From Candidatus Jettenia sp. AMX2 (GTDB lineage: Bacteria; Planctomycetota; Brocadiia; Brocadiales; Brocadiaceae), in contig CP129469.1 in assembly GCA_030583665.1 (NCBI GenBank), forward strand, positions 1,789,043 to 1,853,042: DNA of 64,000 nt, read 5' to 3'. The translations under genes and the position numbers were made by a program. The notes under the pieces were generated by a model that saw only the letters and a list, made by a program, of their open reading frames with translations, was not told where the DNA came from and did not search any database. Positions 37,812-46,060 of this stretch are shown piece by piece. Numbering within the stretch: the first letter of the stretch is position 1; every line of letters starts with the position of its first letter.

Positions 37812-38249
37812 TTAAGACTCGTTTGCTATTTGCAACCGACACCATGCGTATAAAGCGTCGTACACTTCAATCTGTCTTTCCAGATTTTCTAAATCATCAG
37901 GAAATCGGATGCTGAATCCTGTTGCAATGGCTTCCAAACCGATAGCAATTGGGTCTGTTTGAAGTTCGCTTTCAATATCTGCGGCATGGACAATTTTAGC
38001 AAGCCGAAGTAAGGCGGGGTCAGTCAATCCATACTTTTCGATAATGGATTCAAATGAACATTTACCGTCTTTGTGTCCAAGTTCAACATTGGGAACGTCA
38101 TACGGAATCGCGCCCGTTTCTTTTACTACCTGTTCAACTTGATTTTTAGCAACGTAGATAAATTCGGCTTCCGAATCAACAAAGCGGCTGATAAGCCAGG
38201 GACACGCAACGCGGTCAACGTGAACGTGAGAACGAGTTACCCATTTCAT
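37812..38249 (-). CDS. ChrB-domain protein (chromate resistance, C-terminal type)
   Basis: 145 residues from ATG 38249. KWVTRSHVHVDRVACPWLIS, RFVDSEAEFIYV and ELGHKDGKCSFESIIEKYGL are the ChrB C-terminal domain (chromate-resistance exported-protein family). Conserved His, Asp and Cys residues may bind metal. It begins next to the stop of the MFS gene (GGAG at the MFS end is its ribosome site), so the two form one operon and one cassette. ATG 38255 is also in frame but too near the ribosome site. Chromate itself is not proven as substrate. Confidence 0.82.
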   Translation of the reverse strand: MKWVTRSHVHVDRVACPWLISRFVDSEAEFIYVAKNQVEQVVKETGAIPYDVPNVELGHKDGKCSFESIIEKYGLTDPALLRLAKIVHAADIESELQTDPIAIGLEAIATGFSIRFPDDLENLERQIEVYDALYAWCRLQIANES

Positions 38250-38255
38250 AATCAT

Positions 38256-39551
38256 TTACTCCTTTTTGTTTTGTGGAATTGGGGCATAGCCTAAATCTTG
38301 CCCGAAAAAAGCAAAGTATAACGTGCCTATTAAGCCAAAGCCAAAAGCAACAAGGAAATTTGTTGCAGGTGAAGTGACGGCATTGAAGAAAGGTAAAAGA
38401 GACTGACCTATACCGATTGTATCAATAATGAGTTTGGCTGTGGACGAATCCCAAAGCAATGCGCCGCCGAAAGCGGCAATGGATACGATAACATCACGGA
38501 TGAGATAATAAATACCAAAGGTTGCCGCCTTCCTGCCGTCGGGGGCTAAATCCATTATCAAGGCTTTACGGGTTGGCTCGCCAAATTCTTTCAATCCCCG
38601 AATGACAAAAGCAATAACCATTACCCAAAAAGATTGCGCTACAAGTAACACCAATGGGAATATCGTAAAAAATACAAAAGTTGTTACTACAAACGGCTTC
38701 TTGGTACTCTTGTCTGCTAGATATGCCACAGGGATATAAACCAAAACCGCCGTGACCATTTCGATTGTTGTTAATATGCCAAATTGTAATGGCGTAATCT
38801 TGTTGATGCTCACGCACCAAATAACGACAAAAGCATAAGGGATTTGTTCTGCAAAGCGTATCAAAATATCAGAGACCAACAAATTACGCAGTTGTGGCGT
38901 AATCAAAGCAACCCCATTTTGCGCCGAGTTATTTTCTTTTTGAACCTTTGGCGTATCGTCAATCATCGTTTGTTGAATAATAAGCGACACGCCCGCCAAT
39001 ACCAACGCGACAATAAAAGCAATATGAATACCCGTTGTTTCCCCATATATTCCAATTAGCGCACCGCCGATAACGGGCCCCAAAGCCATAGGAATACGGC
39101 GAACCAATGAATTTACCGATATGCCCATTGTGCGCTTATTTTTTGGTAAAACAGTTGCTACCAATTCCATTGTTGCAGGCAGGGAAATTGCAGTCCAAGA
39201 TATGAAAAGAATTGCGCCAATGATGATGGCTTGCCAGTAGGGCAATGCAATTACGACCGCATAACCAGCCATTGCAATTAAGTTGAATAGAAACAAGGCT
39301 TTTTTATGACCTAATTTGTCGCTGGCATATCCCCCAGGGAGCGAATAAAGTGCGCTTAATAAATTATCCAAGCCATTTAATAAGCCAATTGAAAAAGTTC
39401 CCCCGCCTAAAGCGATAAGATAAAGCGGCAAAAAACGCTCTGCCATTTTTTCGCCCATGCCAACCAAAATAACCATTGAAAGCACGGCAACAATACTTTT
39501 TTTGAGACCGAAAAAATCGGCTATTTTTCTATGCTGTTCGGTGATTTGCAT
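38256..39551 (-). CDS. major facilitator superfamily transporter
   Basis: 431 residues with about 12 hydrophobic helices. MFS loop 2-3 signature GGYASDKLGHKKALFLF, and its second-half relative VAYLADKSTKKPFVV. Charged residues in TM1 (VGMGEKMAERFLPLYL) suggest an ion-coupled carrier. LIMDLAPDGRKAATFGIYYLIRD is typical of permeases found next to metal or metalloid resistance genes. Coupled to the ChrB-domain gene downstream. A cassette carrying a transporter is comparatively large. The substrate is not known; efflux of an oxyanion fits the partner. Confidence 0.85.
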   Translation of the reverse strand: MQITEQHRKIADFFGLKKSIVAVLSMVILVGMGEKMAERFLPLYLIALGGGTFSIGLLNGLDNLLSALYSLPGGYASDKLGHKKALFLFNLIAMAGYAVVIALPYWQAIIIGAILFISWTAISLPATMELVATVLPKNKRTMGISVNSLVRRIPMALGPVIGGALIGIYGETTGIHIAFIVALVLAGVSLIIQQTMIDDTPKVQKENNSAQNGVALITPQLRNLLVSDILIRFAEQIPYAFVVIWCVSINKITPLQFGILTTIEMVTAVLVYIPVAYLADKSTKKPFVVTTFVFFTIFPLVLLVAQSFWVMVIAFVIRGLKEFGEPTRKALIMDLAPDGRKAATFGIYYLIRDVIVSIAAFGGALLWDSSTAKLIIDTIGIGQSLLPFFNAVTSPATNFLVAFGFGLIGTLYFAFFGQDLGYAPIPQNKKE

Positions 39552-39588
39552 ATTGGATGATTACCTACTGAACTTTAAGAGAACAAGC

Positions 39589-39648
39589 GCCTAACGTACT
39601 CTTCAGCAGCCGCGGCTTTTTGCGGTCTGCTGGAAGAGATGGTTAAGC
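39589..39648 (-). other. attC-like site 6
   Basis: GCCTAAC and GTTAAGC; CTTCAGCAGCCGC pairs with GCGGTCTGCTGGAAG. The exonuclease gene's stop codon falls in GTTAAGC. Confidence 0.85.
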
Positions 39649-40518
39649 AATGTCCTCTGCGTTGTTCACTAATTCTTTAAAGTCACTTTCTCTTAAAATT
39701 CTGATTTGTTGCCCTTTTGTAATTAGTCGCTCAGCTTTTTGGTGCTTTGAGCTTTTTTCCTTCCCAGCTAACTTTGTTACATCTTGATCACCAACAACTA
39801 AAATTGTAGTTTTTTTTGTGACTCCAGACTCCACATTGCATCCTATTTGGGCAGCAAGATCTGCCGCATCTATACGGCGAATTGTCAGCGCCCCTGTAAA
39901 AACTAAATTTTCACCATAAAGCACTCCTTTAGGATTACCTTCACGACGAATTGCACCGCCAGTGCTAATATTAGAAGGATCAATTGGTTGTTTTACTCGC
40001 TTAAGCCAATCTTCAATTCCCAAACCTGTTTTGGCTATCGCAGCAATTAAAATATGTCCAGAAGCTTTTGCATCCTCCAGCGCATTATGGTGTTTAAATT
40101 CATAGCCAATTAATTCACAGACATTTTTTAATCCATATCCGCTCCATGAAACTTCATTCCATGTTCGACGAGCAACCCTTGCAGTATCCAACCATTTTGG
40201 TTTAGGTATTCTAATGTCGTATTTATCAAAAGCTTTACTAATGGAAACTCTGTCAAAGTGAGTATGGCATACAGTTAATACGCCATCGAGATATCCGTAT
40301 ATTTTTTGTGCAACCTCATGAATCTTAGGGGATCCCTCAACATCTGTTTCTGCTATTCCGTGAATATAAATGTTTATTGGATCAAAATAATCTTCTGGAT
40401 CAATTAAAGAGCACCATTCGTCAATGAGTTTATTATCTTCGAATTTAGCAATGCCGATTTGACAGATGGAGGAAATATCTGCATTTGCTGTTTCAACATC
40501 AAGTGCTACAAAGTTCAA
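39643..40518 (-). CDS. DnaQ-like 3'-5' exonuclease with C-terminal BRCT domain
   Basis: 291 residues. Residues 1-170 are a DEDDh exonuclease: FVALDVETANADISSICQIG (Asp, Glu), HTHFDRVSI (Asp) and HNALEDAKAS with the final His and Asp. From about 205 a BRCT domain: NLVFTGALTIRRIDAADLAAQ, GVTKKTTILVVGD, SSKHQKAERLITKG. The pairing is like the epsilon-subunit/BRCT proteins used in DNA repair or phage contexts. No polymerase domain. It shares a cassette with the small upstream gene: 18 bases separate them, with GGAGGAAC before ATG 40518. Confidence 0.85.
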   Translation of the reverse strand: MNFVALDVETANADISSICQIGIAKFEDNKLIDEWCSLIDPEDYFDPINIYIHGIAETDVEGSPKIHEVAQKIYGYLDGVLTVCHTHFDRVSISKAFDKYDIRIPKPKWLDTARVARRTWNEVSWSGYGLKNVCELIGYEFKHHNALEDAKASGHILIAAIAKTGLGIEDWLKRVKQPIDPSNISTGGAIRREGNPKGVLYGENLVFTGALTIRRIDAADLAAQIGCNVESGVTKKTTILVVGDQDVTKLAGKEKSSKHQKAERLITKGQQIRILRESDFKELVNNAEDIA

Positions 40519-40536
40519 CAGGCTGTTCCTCCGGAA

Positions 40537-40908
40537 TCACGGGTTAGCATACTTCGTTGCATCGCTTGTATAGATAACTTTCATACCAGTTTTTGAGCAA
40601 ACAATTTCTCTTTCTTCAGTTAGATCGATGTCTAAATCTTCACCCCTTAGACCTTGCCACTCTGCCAAGTAATTAAGGCAACCATACTTTTCTCTTTTTT
40701 GTGTTTTTTTCTCTACGCCACCTTTCCAGCCGAGTACTGGCAACTCTCCATTTTTTGCTTGCTCTGCCAGCTCAGGGGATTCGATGCTTCTTCTTCGCCC
40801 AACTTCCCAGCATGTGATTAGACCATTGTCTGGTCCCCTCCATCGCTCATCAAACGAAGGGTTTTCCCTTATAGACTCATGACAGGAGCGGTAAATACGT
40901 TTGCTCAT
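40537..40908 (-). CDS. cassette protein of unknown function
   Basis: 123 residues from ATG 40908, which has GGAGAAATTA directly before it. The longer frame (to 41013) only translates the neighbouring attC. The sequence begins MSKRIYRSCHESIRENPSFD and has DNGLITCWEVGRRR and EREIVCSKTGMKVIYTSD. Soluble, charged, no motif I recognise. Upstream partner of the exonuclease-BRCT gene in the same cassette. Confidence 0.6.
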   Translation of the reverse strand: MSKRIYRSCHESIRENPSFDERWRGPDNGLITCWEVGRRRSIESPELAEQAKNGELPVLGWKGGVEKKTQKREKYGCLNYLAEWQGLRGEDLDIDLTEEREIVCSKTGMKVIYTSDATKYANP

Positions 40909-40946
40909 TAATTTCTCCTTTTGTTTTAGAAGCCTTAACGGACGGC

Positions 40947-41022
40947 GCATAACCCGCGGCGCCCGAATGCCCGGATGTTGCGACAGGTGGTGAACGCCGT
41001 CGGGTTCATGCACTGGTTAGAC
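40947..41022 (-). other. attC-like site 7
   Basis: GCATAACCCGCGGCG pairs with CGCCGTCGGGTTCATGC; core GTTAGAC at 41016-41022 overlaps the stop of the next gene. Confidence 0.85.
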
Positions 41023-41457
41023 CGCATTTGCCAATTGCTTGAAGGCCGGACTCGTGCCCTTGCGGACTACTCCGCAAGCCGTCCGTGCATACGCACATTT
41101 GAGTGCATGCCCCAGGTGCGGCTCTGGTGACTGCCCGTAGACGGTGACGGAGCTTCGTGACTCCAACCTGCGCGGCCAAGCGCCGCCGTCGATCAGCACG
41201 GGCTGCGTGTACGCGTCACGAGAGTTGGAGCCTTTGTACAGAACTCCCGCTTCCTCAACGGTGACGGCGAAGGCGCTGAGGTTCGTTATCTCAATACAGA
41301 AGGTGAGCCGTGAATCGAAGCCTCCAACTGGGAAGGCGTGCTTCGGGCGAACCCTTAGCTTCACTCGGGTTCGATCGAGTGCGTGCCAAGTGTTGATCAC
41401 GCCAAGTACGGCACCAAGCACGGCAATCGCTAGGGTCACACCCTGGAGCAGGCTCAT
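41017..41457 (-). CDS. cassette protein with N-terminal membrane anchor
   Basis: 146 residues. Residues 4-24 are a hydrophobic helix (LQGVTLAIAVLGAVLGVINT), followed by a beta-rich soluble domain (KLRVRPKHAFPVGG, LTFCIEITNLSAFAVTVEEA, SVTVYGQSPEP). It resembles small membrane-anchored proteins often found in cassettes, but I know no function. The stop codon lies in the attC core. A promoter-like sequence sits about 280 bases upstream in the duplicated segment. Confidence 0.6.
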   Translation of the reverse strand: MSLLQGVTLAIAVLGAVLGVINTWHALDRTRVKLRVRPKHAFPVGGFDSRLTFCIEITNLSAFAVTVEEAGVLYKGSNSRDAYTQPVLIDGGAWPRRLESRSSVTVYGQSPEPHLGHALKCAYARTACGVVRKGTSPAFKQLANAV

Positions 41458-41473
41458 ACGTCTGTCACTGTCG

Positions 41474-41607
41474 GTCTAACATTAAGTATTTTATCCATAG
41501 TTGAGCTGAATAATAATGCCGTACCGGTTTTATCTGAATTTGCGAAAAAAGAAAGAAGCTTATAATTCCCTCTTCGCTAGCCAATTACAGATAAAATACC
41601 GTTTAAC
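41474..41607 (-). other. attC-like site 8 (long type, copy 2 of 3)
   Basis: GTCTAAC and GTTTAAC with the same TATTTTATC/GATAAAATAC arms as 36700-36834. Confidence 0.55.
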
Positions 41608-41733
41608 GAAGCCGCTATCCCCGCACTATGGGGATTCAATCATACGGCTTCTATGTAAAATACTGTTTACTGATAACTTATTATACGGCTATTTGAGCAT
41701 ATATATAATAAAGTTCACGAACATTTCTCCGGT

Positions 41734-41763
41734 AATATACCTTAAACAAATAAAACATTTCAA
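41734..41763 (-). promoter_or_regulatory. promoter-like sequence in gene-free cassette, copy 2
   Basis: TTGAAA (41763-41758), 18-base spacer, TATATT (41739-41734). Points at the 41017-41457 gene. Confidence 0.4.
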
Positions 41764-41842
41764 TATCTTTTTCTTGAAGCAGAACAAATGGGACAAGCAT
41801 CTGTTCCATTTGTTTTGGTCAGGAGACTTACGTGAGTATGCC

Positions 41843-41889
41843 GGTTAACGACGCGTATAAAACGCGCGCTTATGATGCGCTGGTTAGAG
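41843..41889 (-). other. attC-like site 9 (short, copy 2)
   Basis: GGTTAAC and GTTAGAG, nine bases after the stop of the nuclease-like gene at 41898. Confidence 0.65.
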
Positions 41890-41897
41890 GTCATATT

Positions 41898-42449
41898 CTA
41901 TTTTCCATTGAGCGCCTGAATTGCGCTCCAATTGTTCAGATATACGGAGAAATCCTGTCCCGTGTCCGAGTAATGTCCTTGCGCAATTGCCAGTTGATCG
42001 TGCCGTTTCAAACCCCGGGTCTCCCAGCATCGCTTCTTCTCCGTCACCCAGAGGTAGCTCTGTATCGTCTTCCCCTTTCCGTGAATTGAATCAAGCCGTG
42101 CCAGTAGCTCAGATGGCTTGATGATTACAAAATCCGTGCTTCGACGCTCAAAGCCCATGAACACAAACACCCAATAATCTGCCGTCGACTTTGCGATTTT
42201 GCCGGGATTAAGGGACCACCACCCGCAGGCTCTCAATGGCTTCCGGAAGATCGAGGGCATATGGGTTGCCAGGAAATCACGCGAGAACTTGATTTGTAGC
42301 GAAATCGCACTTTTATTGGCGGAATCGGTCACCAGGAGATCAGTGCCAGTATCACGAGACGGCACCCAGATCTTTACCCGCCGAAACTTCCGCTCGATGT
42401 AATCTCCGACTACGAATTCTCCGGCGTGGATTGTGAATAGTGGTCTCAT
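41898..42449 (-). CDS. cassette protein with possible PD-(D/E)XK-like core
   Basis: About 183 residues from ATG 42449 (the frame is open to 42476). VKIWVPSRDTGTDLLVTDSA, then SLQIKFSRDFLA has the Asp...QxK pattern of some PD-(D/E)XK nucleases (Asp in GTDLLV, Lys in QIKFS). DYWVFVFMGFERRSTDFVII and LWVTEKKRCWETRGL follow. The final 50 residues are the part copied into the 576-bp duplication. Function unknown; a DNA-binding or nuclease role is a guess from the motif. Confidence 0.55.
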   Translation of the reverse strand: MRPLFTIHAGEFVVGDYIERKFRRVKIWVPSRDTGTDLLVTDSANKSAISLQIKFSRDFLATHMPSIFRKPLRACGWWSLNPGKIAKSTADYWVFVFMGFERRSTDFVIIKPSELLARLDSIHGKGKTIQSYLWVTEKKRCWETRGLKRHDQLAIAQGHYSDTGQDFSVYLNNWSAIQALNGK

Positions 42450-42465
42450 TGAATGACATCTATCG

Positions 42466-42529
42466 ATTGAACTCACTGGTTTTTACGGAGCGCAGCGGAG
42501 TATAAATCCAGTGCAGTGATTTGTTAGCT
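42466..42529 (-). other. attC-like site 10
   Basis: ATTGAAC and GTTAGCT cores; CACTGG opposes CCAGTG, and the loop has GGAGCGCAGCGGAG as in sites 1 and 2. It overlaps the YhaN-like stop at 42524. Confidence 0.7.
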
Positions 42530-45500
42530 TTCTGTAACATTTTCTTTGCTAATCTGATGTATGAAAATCCCCGCTTTCGTGTCAATTGGCTTTGCCAGTT
42601 CAATGACTCTTCTGTGATGGGTGAAAAGAAGCACCTGGGTACTTGATGCCAACTCCGCAAGAACCTCCAAGCAGACGCGAGTACGGTTGTCGTCAAAGCC
42701 AATGAGAATATCGTCCACGACAAAAGGCATGGGATCCCCCTTGCTTAAATGTTGTTCAAGCGTGGCCAGACGTAGCGAGAGATAGAGCTGATCGCGTGAA
42801 CCATCGCTCATTCCTTCGACGGCAACCTCTTGGTCGTCGGGGCGCACGCCTATTAAGATTGGCTTACCAGAGTCATCCAATTCGTCGCGGAGTCCCACGT
42901 AGGAACCTAAGGTAAGCTTGGAGAATAATTCGCCTGCTCTGGCCAGGACCGGTGCCTGGTTTGTCTTTCGGTAGTTTTCGATTCGTTGTTTGAGGATAAG
43001 TGCGGCGGTCTGCAGACGAAGATATTGTTCGGCATTTGAAGCTATACCGGCGAGGTGCTGTTCTGCCTCTTCCGATGCATTTGCAGCAATGGCGCTGCCG
43101 TCCTTCGCATTGATTTCATTTTGAAGGGTCTGCCGGCAATCCCTTAAGTTGTCCCGTTCGCCATGAAGATCCTTCAGCTCACCGGAGACTTTTTCAAGTT
43201 CACCCCCGATGGCATCAATCTCCGATTCTTCTACCTCTTTTTCCAACTCTTCAATGCTCAGGCCATCGCCATTTCGACTGAGTTCTTGTTCGAGCATATC
43301 CAAACGCTTCTGGAGGTCGCGTTTGTTTTGCGATTTCTCAGCAGCGGCCACCAGTTCTTCATCGGTTTCGACCTTGGCCTGAGCCCTCAAAGCGGCCAAC
43401 TGATCTTTTGAATTTCGGATCGTAATGTCGGCATCCTCGATTTCCTGTTTAATTTCTTCGAGCTGGTCTTTTATTTTGGTCAAGCTTGCCCGGGCTTCAC
43501 GTGCCGAGTTTAGATCGTTATTCAATTGAGCGGCAATCGCTGATGCCTCTAGCCCTTCTCGTTTGTACTCAATGCTGTCGGCAAACCCGAATACCTTTTC
43601 TTCGAATTTCTCTTTAACCTGATCCATCCCATAAATTCGTTTGCGTAATTCTTCAGACTTGTCGTTTTTGTCAAAGAAAGACAACAGGTTGTCGAATGTT
43701 TCACCGGCATGCTCCGGATGGACGTCTGCCTTCAGACCAAGACCTTCTATTGCCTTACCCCATTCCTGCGTCCAGCCTGACAGCTCCACCTCGATTGACT
43801 TCAACTCATCCTGTTTTCTCTTTAGTCGAATTTCAGATTCGCTGAGTGAATGTCCAATCCGGCGTCGTTTTTCGCGAACAGCTTCCTCTTCCTCGACCCG
43901 CTGTTCACACAACGAGATCAGGGATTCGAGGCTCATTCCCTGAGTTTCTATAGATGAATCGAATTTGGATATTTGATTTGAAACGCTTTTTTTCAATTGT
44001 TCGCACTCTTCAGCGAGATTTTTCTCATTTGTTGAGTAGCTTTTGGCTGTTTGGATTTTTTCAATAAGGTTCTCCACTCTCAGTAGCCACTGCTTCATCT
44101 CTCTCGGGGTCCCAGCCTCTGTCTTCAGCGGCTCCCAGATAGCAGACCACCTTGTCTGAAAATCATTTTGTCTTGCTTTTACATTTTCGAAATTTCCCAG
44201 GAGATCATCAATTCGCGATTGGAGAGTTTCTATCTTTGATTCTAACTCTGCCCGCTTAACGACCTGGTCGGCTTCCATTCGGAGGCGATCAGATATGTGG
44301 TCAGCAGACTCGACCTTCTTTTCGTAGGTAGACGGTAAATCACCATCCCGGGCGTATTCAGAAAGCTCGCTTTCAGCAACATCGGTCTGTTCGATATACT
44401 TGCGTTTGATCAACCGCCAACCGGAATTTCGGACATCTCGCGACGTTTCCAAATCAAAAAGGGTTGGCACATCATGTTGAAGTAAAAGCGCCTTCAAATC
44501 TTGTTCTGCCTGCCTTTTCTCATCTTCGGCTTCCAGCTTTTTTCGAGCTGTAGTTTTGGATTCTTCCAGCAGGTTGTCATTTTCTTTTTCGAACTGATCC
44601 AACGTCGCAGATACAGGCAGGGATAGTTTTAATACGGAATCAACGGTACCTTTGAATTTTCCCAACCTGGCTAGCTCATCCTGGCATACCTCATTCCCGA
44701 CAGAAACCTGTTTTTGTGCCCCGGCTAACCGCTGCTCCAAATTACCAGATTTACGGGCTGCAGCAATTACGGCTTTTAGCTCTTTTAAGTTAATGTCGGA
44801 TTCCGTATTGTTGTCTAATGCGCTTTGCAGAGATTTGCGTTCGTCTTCGATATCTCTAATGGATGATTCCGCCTGTTCCTTGTTCTGGACCAACAAACTG
44901 TGCTTTTGGGCCAATCCTGAAATCCTTTTTTTGTTATTGAGAAGAGGTCGCAAATCGTCAGCTTGATCCATACCGACATCTGGTCGAACAGTTTTGAGTA
45001 TGATTTCGGCTTCGTTTCGCAGCAATCGCCTTTTTCCATCTTGTTGCGGACGGTCTTTGAGCGTCTTCTCGACGGCTCCAAGCTCCTTGTGAAGGGCCAG
45101 GATAGTCTCTTCATTTTCAAGAAGATCGTTTCGAATGTTTAAAGATTCTGATTCTCCTTTTAAGCGAAGTAGCTTTGCTTCTAATCGCTCCTTGGTCTCA
45201 CAGGCAGCTTGAAGATTGCTGCTGGCGGCTTTTCTCTTTTCCTCACAATCTTCAGGCAACAGATACACCTGACCCAGCGCTTGAATTTTTTCCAGAACAC
45301 TCCGGCGCTGAGCTATGGCTCCCCTTACGCGGTTAACCCTCTCCAGGCGACTTTTCACCTTGCATTTTGTTTCAATGCCTTTTTCGATTTTCTCAATGGC
45401 CGCCTTCGTCTCTGATAGATCTTTTTGTAGTCTCTTCCAGTCAGAAACAGGCAAGGTCGCGTCTTTTATTCTTTTCTGGGCTTCCTTATAGCTGGCGATT

Positions 45501-46060
45501 GCCTGGTTTAAGACCGACCTGGAACCCCGAGATTTGAAAATCTCGTCCGCATTGTTTTGCATCGCAGTCAAAACCTCCCGTAGATTTGCAGTCCCAACGG
45601 CAGCACTAAAAAGAGCCTGACCAAGATCTCCGGACTGCTCCAGCAGTTCACGGCCTCCAGCGATCAGTCTTTCACGATCGATTCCCCAAAGCTTTGTAAA
45701 TAGGTTTTCGTCAATGCTTGGGGGAATGAACGGTACCAGAGAAACATCGTCCAGCGATTCGTTGGTACCGTACTTCAGCAATGTATCCTTATTTCCCTTT
45801 TTTCTTGTAAATTCAAGGGTTGAGCCATCTGCAAGTCGCAACTGCCCCCCGATTCGAAGCTGCGAATTCGAATGCAAGAAATTGTCGTTGGTCCTGGCGG
45901 GAATACCAAATAGCCAGGCGATAAGGGCTCGAAGCGAGGTACTTTTACCCGCTTCGTTGTCACCGTAGATTAGATGTAATCCGGAGTTGCCACCAGTAAG
46001 GTCTAACGATTGATCCGTAAACGGGCCGTAAGCAAGCAGGTCAAGGCGGTCAATTCTCAT
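42524..46060 (-). CDS. SbcC/YhaN-like SMC-type ATPase (cassette)
   Basis: 1178 residues. N-terminal ATPase half: RIDRLDLLAYGPFTDQSLDL, and Walker A GDNEAGKST at about 34-42. About 800 residues of coiled coil follow. The C-terminal half has the ABC signature MSDGSRDQLYLSLRLA and Walker B PFVVDDILIGFDD. This matches the YhaN/AAA_27 group, which pairs with an SbcD-like nuclease as a Mre11-Rad50-type complex that processes DNA ends. Its start overlaps the nuclease stop by four bases. The pair makes a 4.8-kb cassette, unusually long. A role in repair or phage defence is plausible but not shown. Confidence 0.85.
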   Translation of the reverse strand: MRIDRLDLLAYGPFTDQSLDLTGGNSGLHLIYGDNEAGKSTSLRALIAWLFGIPARTNDNFLHSNSQLRIGGQLRLADGSTLEFTRKKGNKDTLLKYGTNESLDDVSLVPFIPPSIDENLFTKLWGIDRERLIAGGRELLEQSGDLGQALFSAAVGTANLREVLTAMQNNADEIFKSRGSRSVLNQAIASYKEAQKRIKDATLPVSDWKRLQKDLSETKAAIEKIEKGIETKCKVKSRLERVNRVRGAIAQRRSVLEKIQALGQVYLLPEDCEEKRKAASSNLQAACETKERLEAKLLRLKGESESLNIRNDLLENEETILALHKELGAVEKTLKDRPQQDGKRRLLRNEAEIILKTVRPDVGMDQADDLRPLLNNKKRISGLAQKHSLLVQNKEQAESSIRDIEDERKSLQSALDNNTESDINLKELKAVIAAARKSGNLEQRLAGAQKQVSVGNEVCQDELARLGKFKGTVDSVLKLSLPVSATLDQFEKENDNLLEESKTTARKKLEAEDEKRQAEQDLKALLLQHDVPTLFDLETSRDVRNSGWRLIKRKYIEQTDVAESELSEYARDGDLPSTYEKKVESADHISDRLRMEADQVVKRAELESKIETLQSRIDDLLGNFENVKARQNDFQTRWSAIWEPLKTEAGTPREMKQWLLRVENLIEKIQTAKSYSTNEKNLAEECEQLKKSVSNQISKFDSSIETQGMSLESLISLCEQRVEEEEAVREKRRRIGHSLSESEIRLKRKQDELKSIEVELSGWTQEWGKAIEGLGLKADVHPEHAGETFDNLLSFFDKNDKSEELRKRIYGMDQVKEKFEEKVFGFADSIEYKREGLEASAIAAQLNNDLNSAREARASLTKIKDQLEEIKQEIEDADITIRNSKDQLAALRAQAKVETDEELVAAAEKSQNKRDLQKRLDMLEQELSRNGDGLSIEELEKEVEESEIDAIGGELEKVSGELKDLHGERDNLRDCRQTLQNEINAKDGSAIAANASEEAEQHLAGIASNAEQYLRLQTAALILKQRIENYRKTNQAPVLARAGELFSKLTLGSYVGLRDELDDSGKPILIGVRPDDQEVAVEGMSDGSRDQLYLSLRLATLEQHLSKGDPMPFVVDDILIGFDDNRTRVCLEVLAELASSTQVLLFTHHRRVIELAKPIDTKAGIFIHQISKENVTES

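Larger units (their letters stand above)
41474..42052. repeat. 579-bp direct duplication, copy 2 (probable source copy)
   Basis: Matches 36700-37275. The right end is the natural in-frame C-terminus of the gene at 41898, which makes this the likely original. Confidence 0.85.

Noticed and set aside
40909..41013. N-terminal extension of the 40537 gene
   Set aside because: These 35 codons translate the attC of the neighbouring cassette; a proper ribosome site precedes ATG 40908.
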